From positions 673,256 to 733,255 of the forward strand of contig NW_019091361.1 of NCBI RefSeq assembly GCF_001949145.1: a stretch of 60,000 nucleotides of DNA, written 5' to 3'. The notes under the pieces are model-generated. The model had not been told where the DNA came from, ran no database searches, and worked only from the letters and a program-made list of their open reading frames with translations. This document shows positions 37,146-48,770 of this stretch, piece by piece (the first letter of the stretch is position 1; each line of letters opens with the position of its first letter). This DNA comes from Acanthaster planci. Lineage: Eukaryota; Echinodermata; Asteroidea; Valvatida; Acanthasteridae. Made by a program: the position numbers and the translations under genes.

Positions 37146-38241
37146 TTCCCGCTAGGGACAACTCGCTGTGCGGACTATTTACACTGACAACAGATTAGAG
37201 CTGCTGACTCTCTCCCCGACTGAAAAAACCTTGACAAACATCGCTTTTTTGTCTCACCACAGAAAACGTGACCCAATTTTATATTCTATTGGAGTACCTT
37301 TCTTTTCTCTCCCCAACCCTTGTTCATATCAAGGACTGGCTTAAATAGAGGCTCAAGTTCCTCATTTTGACAGGAACAATTTGATACTGTTCTCTCTCCC
37401 TTGGAGAAGGTCCTAGTCTTTTTATCAAATGCCGATATGAGTCCCCTCTCACTGATGACATTCAAAACTTACAGTTTTCAGAAGCATTTCGTTTCAATTT
37501 CAGATTACCTATTGAATGTCTCCTACAGAGTAAATTGTACATTGTAAAAGCTAATTCAACTGGATTTGGTTTCACAATCTTCAATGATTACAAGACCCAC
37601 AAATATCAAGACCAATTCTTCCCAATCTCAATCCTACTGCACTTCATGTCTTGGATTTGCTGTATTCTTTTCCACCTTTTTTCTCACAAAACTCATTAGA
37701 AAAATAAAACAATTCTCACATGTTCAGATTGGCTAGTCATTCTCACACCATTTTGATCATTGTCGTTTAAAATGTTGGAAAACAAAATTCACATAGTTTT
37801 TTACCTAACTGGTCCACATGTTCTCTCAGGTTGTACAATCAAGCAGGGTAATAGATGTTAAAAAAAAGGTTGAAATGAAACCATTTTACTAAATCCTGAT
37901 GGAGCCATAAATTGCTTTTCAACTTGTGTACATGTCGTGAGTTAAACTGGATCCCGTGTACAACAGATCAAATACATACTATGAAATGTTTCAACTGCGC
38001 AGGGTTCAACCGGTGTCATGAGCCAATTTGAAACATGAATGATGAGGGGGACCAGCACCAGGACCTGAGCTACAACTAGCCATAATATCCTGGGAAGATG
38101 GCCGATTTAAAACTAACAGGCTAGGGAAGGAAGGGATGGAAAGGGAGTCAAACCACTCATCTCAAGTGAAATCAATCAATGCAGGGTTGAAATATGAATC
38201 TTTTAGCATAGAATCTAGATGTAAAACTTCCACTTTTTTTG
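37146..38241. other. Non-coding, no gene seen
   Basis: A+T-rich sequence with short frames and no splice-bounded coding segment. Confidence 0.6.
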
Positions 38242-38279
38242 GACCTCTCATACATGTACATGTACATGTATGAGAGGTC
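38242..38279. repeat. Perfect 38-bp palindrome
   Basis: The sequence from GACCTCTCATACATGTACAT through its exact complement is a perfect palindrome centred on an ACATGT array. The outer arms (GACCTCTCAT) are unrelated to the hexamer, so this is more than a microsatellite. It directly abuts a tandem repeat. Confidence 0.9.
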
Positions 38280-38375
38280 AGGTACTCAGACACTCAGTTC
38301 CAGAAATGAGTGGTCAGGTTCTCAGACACCCAGTTCCAGAAATGAGTGGTCAGGTACTCAGACACCCAGTTTCCA
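38274..38375. repeat. 36-bp tandem repeat, nearly three copies
   Basis: Units begin at 38274, 38310 and 38346 with the word GGTCAGGT and share CTCAGACAC and CAGTTCCAG. Because 36 is a multiple of three, the plus frame at 38270-38497 translates it as a 12-residue repeat (GQVLRHPVPEMS). This is most likely a by-product of the DNA repeat, not a gene. The first unit shares its start with the palindrome's right arm. Confidence 0.85.
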
Positions 38376-38859
38376 TGCAAAGCCCTAAAAGACAGCGGTC
38401 TAGGCAAACCTGTCAGGTAACCGTAACAACTAACAAACCTCAATTCCAACAGTCTCCTGTTGAAGAGATTGAAGTCAAATTGTTTTACTCTGGCTAACTC
38501 AATATGCATGCAGTGGTACATGTATAAAAGGTACTGAATTGAGACGCAAATTAAATTATCACTTGCTTTTAATATGCATTAACAATAATTTGCCTTCCAA
38601 TGATGGGATAAAAACCCAAACTTATCGTTTTACATATACGTGTATGCAACTTTTCAAAAGTCACACAATGATGAAATCTAAAAGGGTGGGCAATGCTGTC
38701 TGCAGCTCTGTGGGTATCCTACACAATCAGAAAGGATTTAACGAAACCCAGCAGAATGGAAGTGCTTTAATCGCAAACGTAAACACCAAAGTCCTTGATC
38801 TCAGCACAGGAATTTTTTATGTTGGAAGTTGACACTTACTACTAAGCTGGGCCTGTGAT
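38376..38859. other. Non-coding, no gene seen
   Basis: Short frames only. A plus frame at 38539-38832 has no splice signals or domain. Confidence 0.55.
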
Positions 38860-39080
38860 GGGTCACATTGGCCAACACCCCCCCCCAACACTGCCCAGGG
38901 TAAGACCTCTAAAAACCTACCTAGAGGATTATCATTCTGGAGCCAGACAGTGTGCCAGCCAGTCAGCATGACAGCCTGCTGGGATAAGCCTCTGACATCA
39001 GATCCCCTCTTTCAGGGAGATATATTCCCCATGAATGACAACACTGTCTGACCTTGAGGGATGTCAGATAAGCTGAAGGG
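38860..39080. promoter_or_regulatory. Candidate enhancer-like block
   Basis: A low-repeat segment apart from a run of nine or ten C near 38878. It contains GATAAG words (38982-38987 and 39067-39072), AGATATATTCCCC and repeated CAGCCAG/CAGCATGACAGCC words. Its complexity stands out against the flanks. No open frame explains it. Confidence 0.2.
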
Positions 39081-40139
39081 TAAACACTGCAGTCCTCATC
39101 AGGTCAACAATGTGTACAAAAGCCTCAACTCACAGGCTTGCTCACTCAATGCCATCCCTGTTAAAGGGGCTGGATATTTCACATAACTCCAATCTTCAGA
39201 CACAGTTTTCAAAGCAAACTCGATGGATTCAGAAAATTGAAAAAGAAACACCAGTAAAACCACGCATGACTGTCCCTGTATGATGACTGGGATTCCATTT
39301 ACATGTACAACGAAATTTTCTAAGGTGAGTAGATACAAATACGAGCAGGACAGTACAGATGAAGCACTAAGTCACAAACTTCTGTAACTTTTTCCGGCGA
39401 CTTTTATTGGTTACCGAATGAACATAAGCATTTCAACTCAGAAGCTACCAGTGCTTAAGGCCAGTTAAATGTGTCTCAATTTGCAATGCATATACCACTG
39501 GTCTGTTTTTTAAACACCAAGAGTACCCAGAGTTGAAATCAAATCACCACAAGTGAATGAAAATGCAATCACAACTTCACAAGCCAACCACTCTCAAGCA
39601 ATGTCACAAGCTCTTCAAAGGAGCTGTGACAAAGGACCTTTCAACCCTTTGACACTATTAATCTCTCTTAACTGGTGACCTTGCTGGTGACCTGATGTTA
39701 ACTTTTGCTTGGCAGAATTCCAACTCCTACATATAACTCAGCACAATGCTTACATAAATGTGAAACACATCCTAAGTTATGGATGAAAAATTGAAAAATA
39801 TACGGATGAAATCAAAAGAAATGGACATTTCCAAGCATTTTGAAAAGACCCTTTCTACACAGAGGTCTCAAAGGTGGATATTCCACACAGCTTTTGAATG
39901 ATGCAAACAACAACGCACTTTACCACTGCTTTGACGTAAAATGGTTATTTAACAGGGAATCGGTCATTGTTACTCATATCATGACTAACGTGGCAGCTTC
40001 TCTTTAGATTTATAAAAAAATTGTCATTTTGGGAGTTCAGTTCCACTGCGAGAATGCTCAGAGTTAAAAAAAAATGTCGACGAGGGCAGCAAACAAACTC
40101 TGAGGGAACAATAGCCGTATTATGACACAATCAAATCAC
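39081..40139. other. Non-coding, no gene seen
   Basis: A minus-strand acceptor word (CCCCTTTAACAG) and GTGAGT donor at about 39140-39170 bound 24 bases in a phase compatible with other candidates, but both signals and the short length are weak. No gene is called. Confidence 0.45.
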
Positions 40140-40300
40140 AATATGGCTCCCGCCCCCCCAGTTTCTTGACCTTGCGGCCGTAATAGAGGGCTTTATAGAA
40201 CAAGAACAGAGAAAAGACGGGCAAAGTAAGTTAGACGTCATTCTTGGCAAATGATCACCACCATGTGCATGAAATTCATCAGGACCTTACTTCAAATTGG
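40140..40300. promoter_or_regulatory. Candidate enhancer-like block
   Basis: The segment contains GCGGCCGTAATAGAGGGCTT, a CRE-like GACGTCAT at 40233-40240, and AAATGATCACC. It is low in simple repeats and lacks a coherent frame. Confidence 0.18.
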
Positions 40301-41269
40301 GACAATTCAACTTAATCATACAATCATATGACCTTGTCTGACCAACATGGTAGATGTAAAAGCAATTCCAAGTCACTCTCATTGTCCAAGCTCTTTTAAT
40401 TCACAGTCAAGTTCTCACACACACCAGGCATATTCAAATGAAATCTTGAAACAGTGGTATAACTGCAGAGCCGTAGTGTGATGTCATAAAAAACAAGCTT
40501 CTTTTGGATACTCATGATGACTTCGTTTTAATCTTGCTTGATAAGAAGGAGAACTTGAACCCGTGCTGTTGCGATCAGCAGCAATCTTTTAGTTTTTACC
40601 TGCTAGATTGTTTTAAATATAACTAAATTTCATAAAAAGTGAGATTGTAAATTACCAATGTGACTGATCTTTAACAATGGTTATGACCAGTTTTTGACCG
40701 GTGCACGACACTTTCAGATGTCTCACACCAGCACTGATGAAAACCTTAATAACAAGAAAACAATTTTCAATTCAGATTCTAGTTACTGACAGCTGATGGT
40801 CCACTTAGCACAAGCAAAGTGCAGGTGTCAAATGCAAAACCACAAGCGCAGAACAGACAGAAAGGCAAGAATGGAAAAGCTTAAGGGTAGGCTCCACAAA
40901 AAGTACTTATGTGAACACACGTTTGGACAAATTAAACATTTGACTTTTAAACTTCTGGGGGGCCTGCTTTGTCTGATTCTCGGCCATATCAACACGTGCT
41001 TGCTTTGTGCAAATGAGTAGAAAATGGGAAAAAAGACAACCAAGTACAGATGAGGGTTAAGATGTAAGTCAACAAAACTGGGGGTCACAAGAGAAATAAA
41101 GTCCTTCTCTGTCAGGGACTTCAGAAAGTACAAATCATCAGCTGTTGGTCAGTTTAGTGTTGTTCATCTTTCTGTTGACACGGGAGATGCTTAGTATGCA
41201 AGGGTACTTGAGGAAATACTTCAAATATTGGCCTCCTCTATTATTCAACACCAGATGTGGTTTCAAACA
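40301..41269. other. Non-coding, no gene seen
   Basis: The plus frame 40796-41020 follows an acceptor-like AG and is basic at its start, but it has no domain and its donor-like word is poor. I treat it as chance. Confidence 0.5.
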
Positions 41270-41500
41270 GTTTTGTACTCGAGTCAATCACAAGTCCTTT
41301 CAGAAGTCGACTAGGCAAGTCCTTTCACCAGACCACACAGATAGCTTGGAAGCATCAGGGTGAGCAGTGACAAAGCCTGTTGCATTAACAGCCTGCAACT
41401 TGGCTTAAGATTGAATGACTAATAATTCACTTGTGATAGGCTTGCAGGGAATTGCAGGGATTCGGGAGGAACTTGACTGTAGGTACATGTACAACTCTGG
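41270..41500. repeat. Dispersed repeat, copy 2
   Basis: Shares TCACAAGTCCTTTCA, CTTGGCTTAAGA with GAATGACT nearby, and AGGCTTGCAGGGA with the copy at 33.1 kb, in the same order. It ends likewise near TACATGTACAAC. It is diverged and has no coding capacity. Confidence 0.55.
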
Positions 41501-44500
41501 TTTCAAGGGCTAAAAGTGGCTGAAGGTTTATTGTGGCTGACAGACAGTGTCTGTACCCACCAAAAGTAAAGACTTCATCTTTCAAACTCACAGATGTACA
41601 TGTACCTGAAACTTACATTTTTAACATACAGATTCCAGGTTTAACTCTTCAGTCCTTACGACTTTGCTCTTAATTTTACCCCTGCTTATCCAACATTTCA
41701 AATATTACTTAGCCCTAACCCCCTAGGGACCATTGAAATCCTGCACAACCTTGTTGGGTTAAGCATGGTTAGGGTTAGACTATTCCAGAATCATAAGTGA
41801 TATCCCAAAGGGGGGAATATTTTTAAAAACTAATGACAGTCCTTCGGTAGGAACTCACCACCTGCATGCAAAAGTTTCTTCGCATTTGGAATGCGGAATG
41901 TGCAGGGTTTGCGCAACCAATTTCTGTTTGAATTCAAGGACTTCCTGTGTGTGGCAGGTGCATGCGTGAGCCCAGTTGAAAATTTTCTATAAGCCTGTCT
42001 TTCTTTTTTTTTTTGCTGGTGAGGGTGCATTTCACCTCCGGGTGAACTCAATGTTGGTTGCTTCTGTTCAGTGCAAAATGGATCTATGGAGTTGCCATTA
42101 CAGCAATGGCTCCATAATTGCTTTCTTAAAAATGAGGTGCGTGAAGTGGCAAATCAAGACGTCCTATTGGTCGAAACATGTAACACAAGTATGCCTGCAT
42201 GTAAAAGTGAGGCCAGAACAGTAAGGGCTCCTACTTCTGGTCAATGAATTACCAGTGTATCGTACAAATTCAAACAAAGATACTAATTCTGTCCATTTCT
42301 TGCTGAGAGACACATTCAACACAATTGGTAAGTTTATTCCAACACTTTTCAGTCTAGTCCACTGGGCCAAGTCAACTTATATTTGGTTTTACATGTATAT
42401 GTAGAAAGTATCTTGGCACATTTAACTCTTCCAACACAAACAGTTTGGAGAGTTACTGAATGGATCTGTAATATAAGACTTTTAAAAAAAGTATCTCCCT
42501 CCCATTTTTTGTCAATTTCCATGGTATCATTTCACCACTAATGATTATACACAGAAGTATAAACTCAAAGAGTTGGTGCAGTCCCAAAATATCCAACAAT
42601 TCTGTTATCCAACCCACCATTGATTACAAAGCTTCAATCACCAAGTCCAAGACAGGCCAAGGAAATTAATCAACATCATCTAACAGACTGAGCTACACAC
42701 AAGTCTGGTTATCAGGAATGGCTATGTGGCCCATCACCTATGAACAAAAGAGGTCCTTGAGCTGAGTACTTGCAACTTGTATGGTACTGTTTCCTTATCT
42801 ACATGTACACAAAGGCAGACAATGCTGCTACCAAGCTATTACACCACTATTATCCAGGCTATTTCTACTGCTTAATGATTATGACTACAGAACTCTGTTG
42901 CTTCTTAAACACAACCCTGCACAATATTTGTAAGGATAAGTACCGGTACATGGCATTCCTATTGAATTTGGTGAATATCAATCAAGATATACAATACATG
43001 ATGTACGTAAGCACTGCTTACTATAGTGGACATTCCTTTGTTTGGGAGAATTAGGTAAAAGTTTACTCATTTTTGTTTCCTTGGCTGTTCTTCGTTTTGC
43101 TATGTATGCATACTTGTAGATAACCCCAACTGCCTTATATCTACAGGTAGGTACATGTAGAAACCTGTTCCTCAGAGAGGGAGCATTGTGTGGAGGTGAG
43201 CAAGTCCACACAATTTCTTTAACTACATGCGCTGTGTGGACATCTTTTGTTCTTGGGTCCACTCAAGGAATACAATGCCCGCGTGTATGCACTCATTCCT
43301 AGGTGGTATGTATTTTCACAGTAATTTTACATAAATCCAAGCTATAAGAAAATGCATCCTGCATCAACATGCATGACTCCATGTATAAAGAGGAGCATGT
43401 CGTGCTCCCTAACCTATATAAATGATGCAACATTTCCTTCTTGGATCAAGCATGGCTCAGGGAAAAAAAACTAACTTCTCTTCTCTTCAAGACCCAAGAG
43501 GCTCTCATGGATATGAAATTTTGAAATTGAAAAAAAAAACACCAAGAAAACAAGAAACGAAAGCAAAGCTCTTTGCGATCTGAAATGTCAAGGCCCAAGA
43601 TCTTACATTTGTTGAAACAGCCATCGAAAAAGCCATTACAAGTCTCTTAAAGGCCTTCCTTGAATGGGCAGGCTACTGGCTTTACGCTGTAGCCTTGTTA
43701 GTCTGGCAACGGCAGTTTTTTCCAACTCACTAGGGAAACACAATGAAGAGGAATCCTCTTAATTTCTGTCTTCTAATGGATTAGAATTGCTTATATTGAA
43801 GCAATGGGTCTTGAAAGAATCATCTTAGTCACAATTGACATTGTCAATGTGGTAACTACAGTTATTGCTGCAAGTACAATGTGTACAAATGGTTATTGAT
43901 TATGTTCAAATCAATGATAAAATTGAATACATTTGTACAGGGAGCATACAAGTCTTAAGCCACATCAATGATTGTTCCTTGATATTGGCACAGTAACCTT
44001 TCTGCTGTCCACTGCTGATCCAGGAAAGAACAGATCAAAATGCCACGCCCTCCCACACTTCGAAATTTATCTCTCAGGTCACTCCAGTTAATATCAGTAC
44101 ATTGACGCCTTTTTCTTGTTAAGCATAGCAGCCTGTTATCTAAGCCTGATCAAAGAATGTCCATAAACGCATATGTATGTAACTTTCAGAAAATAGTGTA
44201 ACATCCAACAGAGGCACACGTCACCTTGCCCTTGGTTTCACAACTCCTCGCAACTCGGGAATTGTCAAATGTACAGGTAGTTTCAAAGGCCAAATTTCAC
44301 CGAGTTCAACTCGAGTTCACAACTTAGTTTTCTAGACACAGCTTACCAGCAAGTTGTATCATAAAGCCATGTGAGTAACACAACAAATGTTCCTCAACAA
44401 TAAATTCCAAAATCAGTTACCGGTATGATGTGGCTTCAACTCATCGCAATGGACAAGGTGTTTTTTGAAGTCAACTTCTGGTACTTAATTCCTTTTAAAT

Positions 44501-44671
44501 TCTATGTAGGCAATGTAACAATACTTCTTATAATTGTCTGACTGTTTACATTTTTCACCATCACCACTAACCCTACTCACACTGATTGAATTCATGTCTT
44601 CCTACTAAAAAATCGTTAAGGAACAGAAGCCTCTAAGATGCTGTCAACTAAAGTTAATGTTTCCAACTTAC
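41501..44671. other. Non-coding, no gene seen
   Basis: Near 41848-41920 the minus strand has a GTGAGT donor after a stretch open in all three frames, with a moderate acceptor (AATTCAAACAG). The lack of one preferred frame argues against coding. A self-complementary word group (CGCATTTGGAATGCG) lies within it. No other candidate exon was found. Confidence 0.45.
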
Positions 44672-44716
44672 CTTTAGTTGACTCCAGAGACAAGGAAGAC
44701 GCCTCAGTGCTCCTGT
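44672..44716 (-). CDS. Candidate 45-nt micro-exon, Ser-rich
   Basis: The splice signals here are among the best in the window: an acceptor tract TTCTGTTTTTAG and a donor AAAG/GTAAGT on the minus strand bound exactly 45 bases. The preferred frame enters and leaves in phase 1 and encodes RSTEASSLSLESTK, a Ser/Glu-rich disordered segment. A second frame is open but gives a less natural Arg/Leu/Cys peptide. The phase fits the start of the Ser/Pro-rich exon at 25663-25789 on the same strand, so the two may be joined, perhaps with other exons between. A 45-base phase-symmetric exon is a natural cassette for alternative splicing. Confidence 0.45.
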
Positions 44717-46316
44717 CTAAAAACAGAAAGAGAACAAAAGAATTCACAGATTGTAACGTTGGAAGCATTCCACATTTTGTAGAAAGATGAAAACACATAA
44801 ATCATACAAACAGACTGCACAAGTACGTTGGTAAAAGGTTCTTCTCATTCCTGCTTTCCAAAATCACAAAAATATCAAGGAAATAGTTTTTATTGTCTGA
44901 TAATCCAAAATTAAGTTCCTAATTTTTTTGAATGTGTTTTAAATTGAATTTCAATCTAACTGAATTTCTGCCACTGAAGGGTGATCTACAGAAGAAATGT
45001 TAAACACCTCCAGCCCGATTTCTACCTAATTTCTCAGCATCAAAGTTTTGACTTTTGACTAAAACAAACTGTTGACAGATTCATGTTTAAGCTTTCAAGA
45101 GTGTTTCAAATAATATAACAATCCCTGTTATATCAGACATCTGACAGTCTGACACTGAATGGACAAAAGATTATTTCTAGAAAGCGGGACTTCAAGGGTT
45201 TGCAGGAGAGAAGAGTCAATTGTTAATTGAGATTTAAAGGTTGAAAGATTGATGGAGTAACCAAAGAAAGACTAATGCATTATTTTAGGGAGACTGCCAA
45301 GGCCTTTCAGTTCATAATAAAAGACCAAATATTTGACAAACAGCACAAGACTGTGTATAAATGACCGTTAATCTCACTGGACTGCTCGGACTGACAACAA
45401 AGAACAAGCAATTTGGGTAAATGTACCACAGTAGGGACTGAGCACAAGGTCACCGGGTCTCTATGAAAAAAAAAAAAAATAACAGTAGCAATATCATTTT
45501 GGCCGTTCTGAGCATTTGGCATTGTGTTCAAGCCCATGAAAAGCTAAATATACCAACAGAACAATGGTGCTCCACTGCGACCAACATCTGCTGGCTTTTA
45601 CGGCACAGAGATCTGATTGGGCTAGACATTCAGGCATCATAACCAATTTTCCCCAGTTTTTCTTTTTTAGTTTGGAAGGAGGCTAAGAGAACAGGAAAAG
45701 TTCAGGGAATTGCTGGGGTGAGTTGATTACAGTCAAATGGTGTCTGTTGGCGAATCACAGGTAGTTTATCTTTCTCACATGTCGCAGGGGCTATGGGGCA
45801 GACCACACGTTGCCCCTACTTTGGCCACGCTAGTCGACATTCCTCACACCTCCCCCAACCCCAGCCAGCCAAACTCCGCTCCGCTTCATGTATCATTACA
45901 CATTGACACTGTCTGATGAGGCCAGCAATGCAGGCCGGCCCAGACACAATCAAGTCCAAGGATGTGCAAAGCAAAACGATCTCCAACAACAAAGACCATC
46001 TGATTCTGATGAGGCGCCTGTCCGGAACAGTCAGGTACCTGGCATACAGAATGGCTTGATCATACTGATTTTCTATGGGAGACTTCAGGAACTTGACACC
46101 AATTCCCACATCACTGACTCCACAATCTTCTATATTCAAACACACCAGGAAGAATAATTTAAAAGACAGATGAAGGATTGAGGACTGTTTGAGTTAACCA
46201 TATCATAGCTCATGTCACTATGTTTACCAATTTCTTTGTACATGTACCTGAACATGTACGAACTTCAATTTGCTTTAAATGTCAACAAAAATCTACTTAA
46301 TAACTGACTTCTTACA
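44717..46316. other. Non-coding, no gene seen
   Basis: Frames open on both strands at about 45816-46157 have no recognisable domain. A CAG/GTACCT word near 46034 is a weak donor. Poly-A runs occur near 45463. Confidence 0.45.
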
Positions 46317-46436
46317 GAAACTTTTATGGTAGCCATGTTGCATGGCAGTTCTTTTGTTCGACAGGGACACCTCCTTTATGCATACTCTGTGAAGCAAAAG
46401 AACTGTCCTGCAAGATGGCAGCCATGCAAAGTCTCT
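46317..46436. repeat. Imperfect hairpin, about 48-bp arms
   Basis: Bases 46317-46363 pair with 46388-46436. The best block is CAGTTCTTTTG (46346-46356) with CAAAAGAACTG (46395-46405). TGGTAGCCATGTTGCATGG pairs in register with the distal right arm, with scattered mismatches. The loop is about 24 bases. The size and bulges resemble a microRNA precursor, but a small fold-back transposon is equally likely. Confidence 0.6.
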
Positions 46437-47610
46437 ATGCATGGTGTAATAAAGCGGAATACAGCATGTCTGCTATCAATATACAGTACATAGGCCTATA
46501 TCGATAAGGCAGGTGATCTACATGTACATGTAAGTTACAGTGGAGGTGTATACAGTCTTCTTCACACTCAATGTATTAAGTGCGCACACATGGGTAAAGT
46601 TGACATGTACATGTAAAGTTGCAGAATTCAAACGTAATTCATTATTTGGTACACTATTGCACAGTGGATTAATCACACTATCAATCAAATCTTCCAATTA
46701 AGAGAAAACAGCAAGACGACCTGACTTCATCCATTCACAGAATAGAGAATATGGGCAAAGGAACACACAAATTCATATGTTGCATTATCCAAAATATCTT
46801 TAATTATCAAATACATTTCAGTGCCATTAAAAGAGATTCCCCTAGGGCATTTGAACACCAGAATGTACAAAATATATGAATAGGTTGCAATTGGGGCACT
46901 GGGGAAATATAAGCTTTCTGCAATTTGGGGGGAGAGAAATTAAAAAAGGAAGATAATGGAACTCCTCTGAAATGCTGCCTCCCTCAGATGCCATCTGATA
47001 CTGGACCATTTCCCTAACGGAAAGGAATAGGTGATTGGCCCTCATTGGTAATTTATGTTACAGAACAGGTGTTTCCCATCCAAGGGGAATTTTTTTTCAA
47101 AGTTCTAAAATCAGAGACATATAAAGGCATACAAGGCAAATAAGACTTGATTGCAGCGCAGACACATGGGACACAGTACCCCCACGAGAGACAAGCAGGA
47201 AAACCTACACAATCCTGAATCTGTGATAACAGGCCTTTGGCAAGGAAAGGAAGGGAGGTTTCATGTGTGCCATTGTGCAGGAGCATTTCACTGATATAAC
47301 ACTTACACTCATTAGTAAGACAAGACACGACAAACCTGACGTCAAAGGTTTCTGCCACTGTGTGGACTGATCAATAATTTATTCCCAGGCCAAACTAATC
47401 GGTTGGTGTGATTGCTACTGGACTGCAATTAATCAGACCCCAAGCCCGGACGAACAAAACAATAAAATTAGACAACACCCCCCTCCCCCAAAGAAAGCTG
47501 AGTGAGACGGCAGTGAGCAAGGTGGTTTGCTTAGTTCAGCTAAGCATTGGTCCAGATGGGCTCATAAGGGAAAAAAAAAGAAGAAAGAAATGGAGTGAAG
47601 AAGAAAAAAT
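46437..47610. other. Non-coding with a possible conserved block
   Basis: The segment 47340-47460 is low in simple repeats and has ATCAATAATTTATT, CTAATCGG and CAATTAATCAG words, which resemble homeodomain and Pbx-type sites. A C-rich run lies near 47478. No gene is supported. Confidence 0.4.
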
Positions 47611-47809
47611 CTAATTTCCCTGAGCAGTGCTTTCAGCGACAGTATATGAGCCACTAGAGACTGCGTCCTTGGAATTCTGTGCCCTTGGTAACACCGCCAC
47701 GCGCGCTGCAATGACGGCGAAAGCAGTAGTTCCAGAGCTAGCTACACGTGCAACGCGGTGGAAACTAATCGTAGAAGGTGTTGAGAATGCATTGAATGGT
47801 CCGCCAGTT
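47611..47809 (-). CDS. Candidate terminal exon; strand ambiguous
   Basis: A G+C- and CpG-rich island of about 200 bases is flanked by A+T-rich DNA and open on both strands. On the minus strand a good acceptor (TATTGCCTCTTTGACGCTAG) starts a frame of 66 codons that ends at TAG. It is rich in Ala, Val, Ser and Thr (for example VARVASSGTTAFAVIAARVA). An AATAAA on that strand lies about 230 bases farther on. On the plus strand an acceptor (CTGAGCAGTGCTTTCAG) starts a frame from 47637 to TGA at 47837-47839 that includes TRWKLIVEGVENALNGPPVL. Purine-N-pyrimidine codon periodicity is present but is the same on both strands. I cannot choose the strand with confidence, and I recognise no family. Confidence 0.28.
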
Positions 47810-47839
47810 CTAGCGTCAAAGAGGCAATACATAGGTTGA

Positions 47840-48369
47840 ATGCAGATGGAGACTGCCACATGATGTGATTAATCAACAACACTGTCCCATTTTTTTTCCT
47901 TTTAGAGTTTTCACTTGCTCATTTTTTTTTCAGACCACAAAGACCTACATTCAGTCACCAAATCACAGATTCAGGATATCAGCTTACTCATTTTATTCAT
48001 TAATATAAAAGGAAATTCAATGCTAAAATTTTCATTTAATTTGGACGAATGTGCAATAGCCACACTAACTGTGAAATCTTGTTCGACTCTACATGTTGTA
48101 CATTTATGAGTTTTGTTTCTGATTCGCAGCATGTATTCTGCACAAGTACATGTACAGCGTAATGTGTTGCAGGGTGCAGTCCAACAATTCGAGCCGCACT
48201 AAAAACAGTACAAAATCAACATTGTTCAGGGCTCAGTAACATGCATTCCAACATCGCTGGGGTTTCTGAAACACAAATCTAATTATTGTCTGGTCCCTAA
48301 TCTTTTATCTTCTGTTCAATTTTTTTGTGGGTAAACCAATGATTTTTTTGAAGCCTGCTTGCAGCCAGT
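47840..48369. other. Non-coding, no gene seen
   Basis: T-rich runs near 47889-47930 and short frames only. An ACATGT word pair is near 48150. Confidence 0.55.
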
Positions 48370-48630
48370 TTTCAAGTGGCAGCCCTCAACTTTCTCAGAC
48401 TCTTAGGACCATTTTGCAAACTGTATTTCTTAGCCATTCTGCTCTCAGATAGAAGCTCAAAGACCCAGGGAGTTGATCTTGGCAAAGATTTACACAATCT
48501 CACCATTTTGGGGGCCAAACAAGTGCCTTTTTCAATAGATACTGTTGAGGCACTTTTAATGCTAATGAGTTGGCCATAAATTCTCACTTGAATTAGTAGA
48601 CTGGGCCCTTGCATCTCCATTTGGTCGGTG
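48370..48630. promoter_or_regulatory. Candidate enhancer-like block
   Basis: A low-repeat segment with GCTAATGAG (48561-48569), GAATTAG (48590-48596) and CCATTTTG words that resemble homeodomain and YY1-like sites. Both strands carry medium-length frames (48372-48620 minus and 48376-48579 plus) without domains. Regulatory DNA is the preferred reading. Confidence 0.22.
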
Positions 48631-48699
48631 ATTTATAAGTCAGATTGTTTCAATGTGAAGAGTACTGACACAACTTCCAAGACAACTTAAACCACATAA

Positions 48700-48770
48700 A
48701 GACAGCTAAGACATTTGCACCAGAGATCAAAAGGTCATGGGTTCGAATCCCATTTGAGTATAGCTTGCAA
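48700..48770 (+). mobile_element. tRNA-derived SINE fragment with perfect B box
   Basis: The word GGTTCGAATCC at 48740-48750 is an exact B-box consensus, and its T-stem (ATGGG with CCCAT) pairs perfectly. The preceding CCAGAGATCAAAAGGTCATG matches the tRNA-like arm of the copies at 52.7 and 53.3 kb. No acceptor stem or proper D arm can be formed, so it is a SINE head, not a working tRNA gene. Confidence 0.65.

Noticed and set aside
38270-38497. Gene with 12-residue repeats
   Set aside because: The repeat follows from a 36-bp DNA tandem; there is no start context, splice signal or conserved domain.
41830-42051. Minus-strand exon ending at GTGAGT near 41855
   Set aside because: All three frames are open across the segment, so nothing selects a coding frame.
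48700-48770. Functional tRNA gene
   Set aside because: The T arm is perfect, but no acceptor stem or D arm can be drawn, so it is a SINE head.
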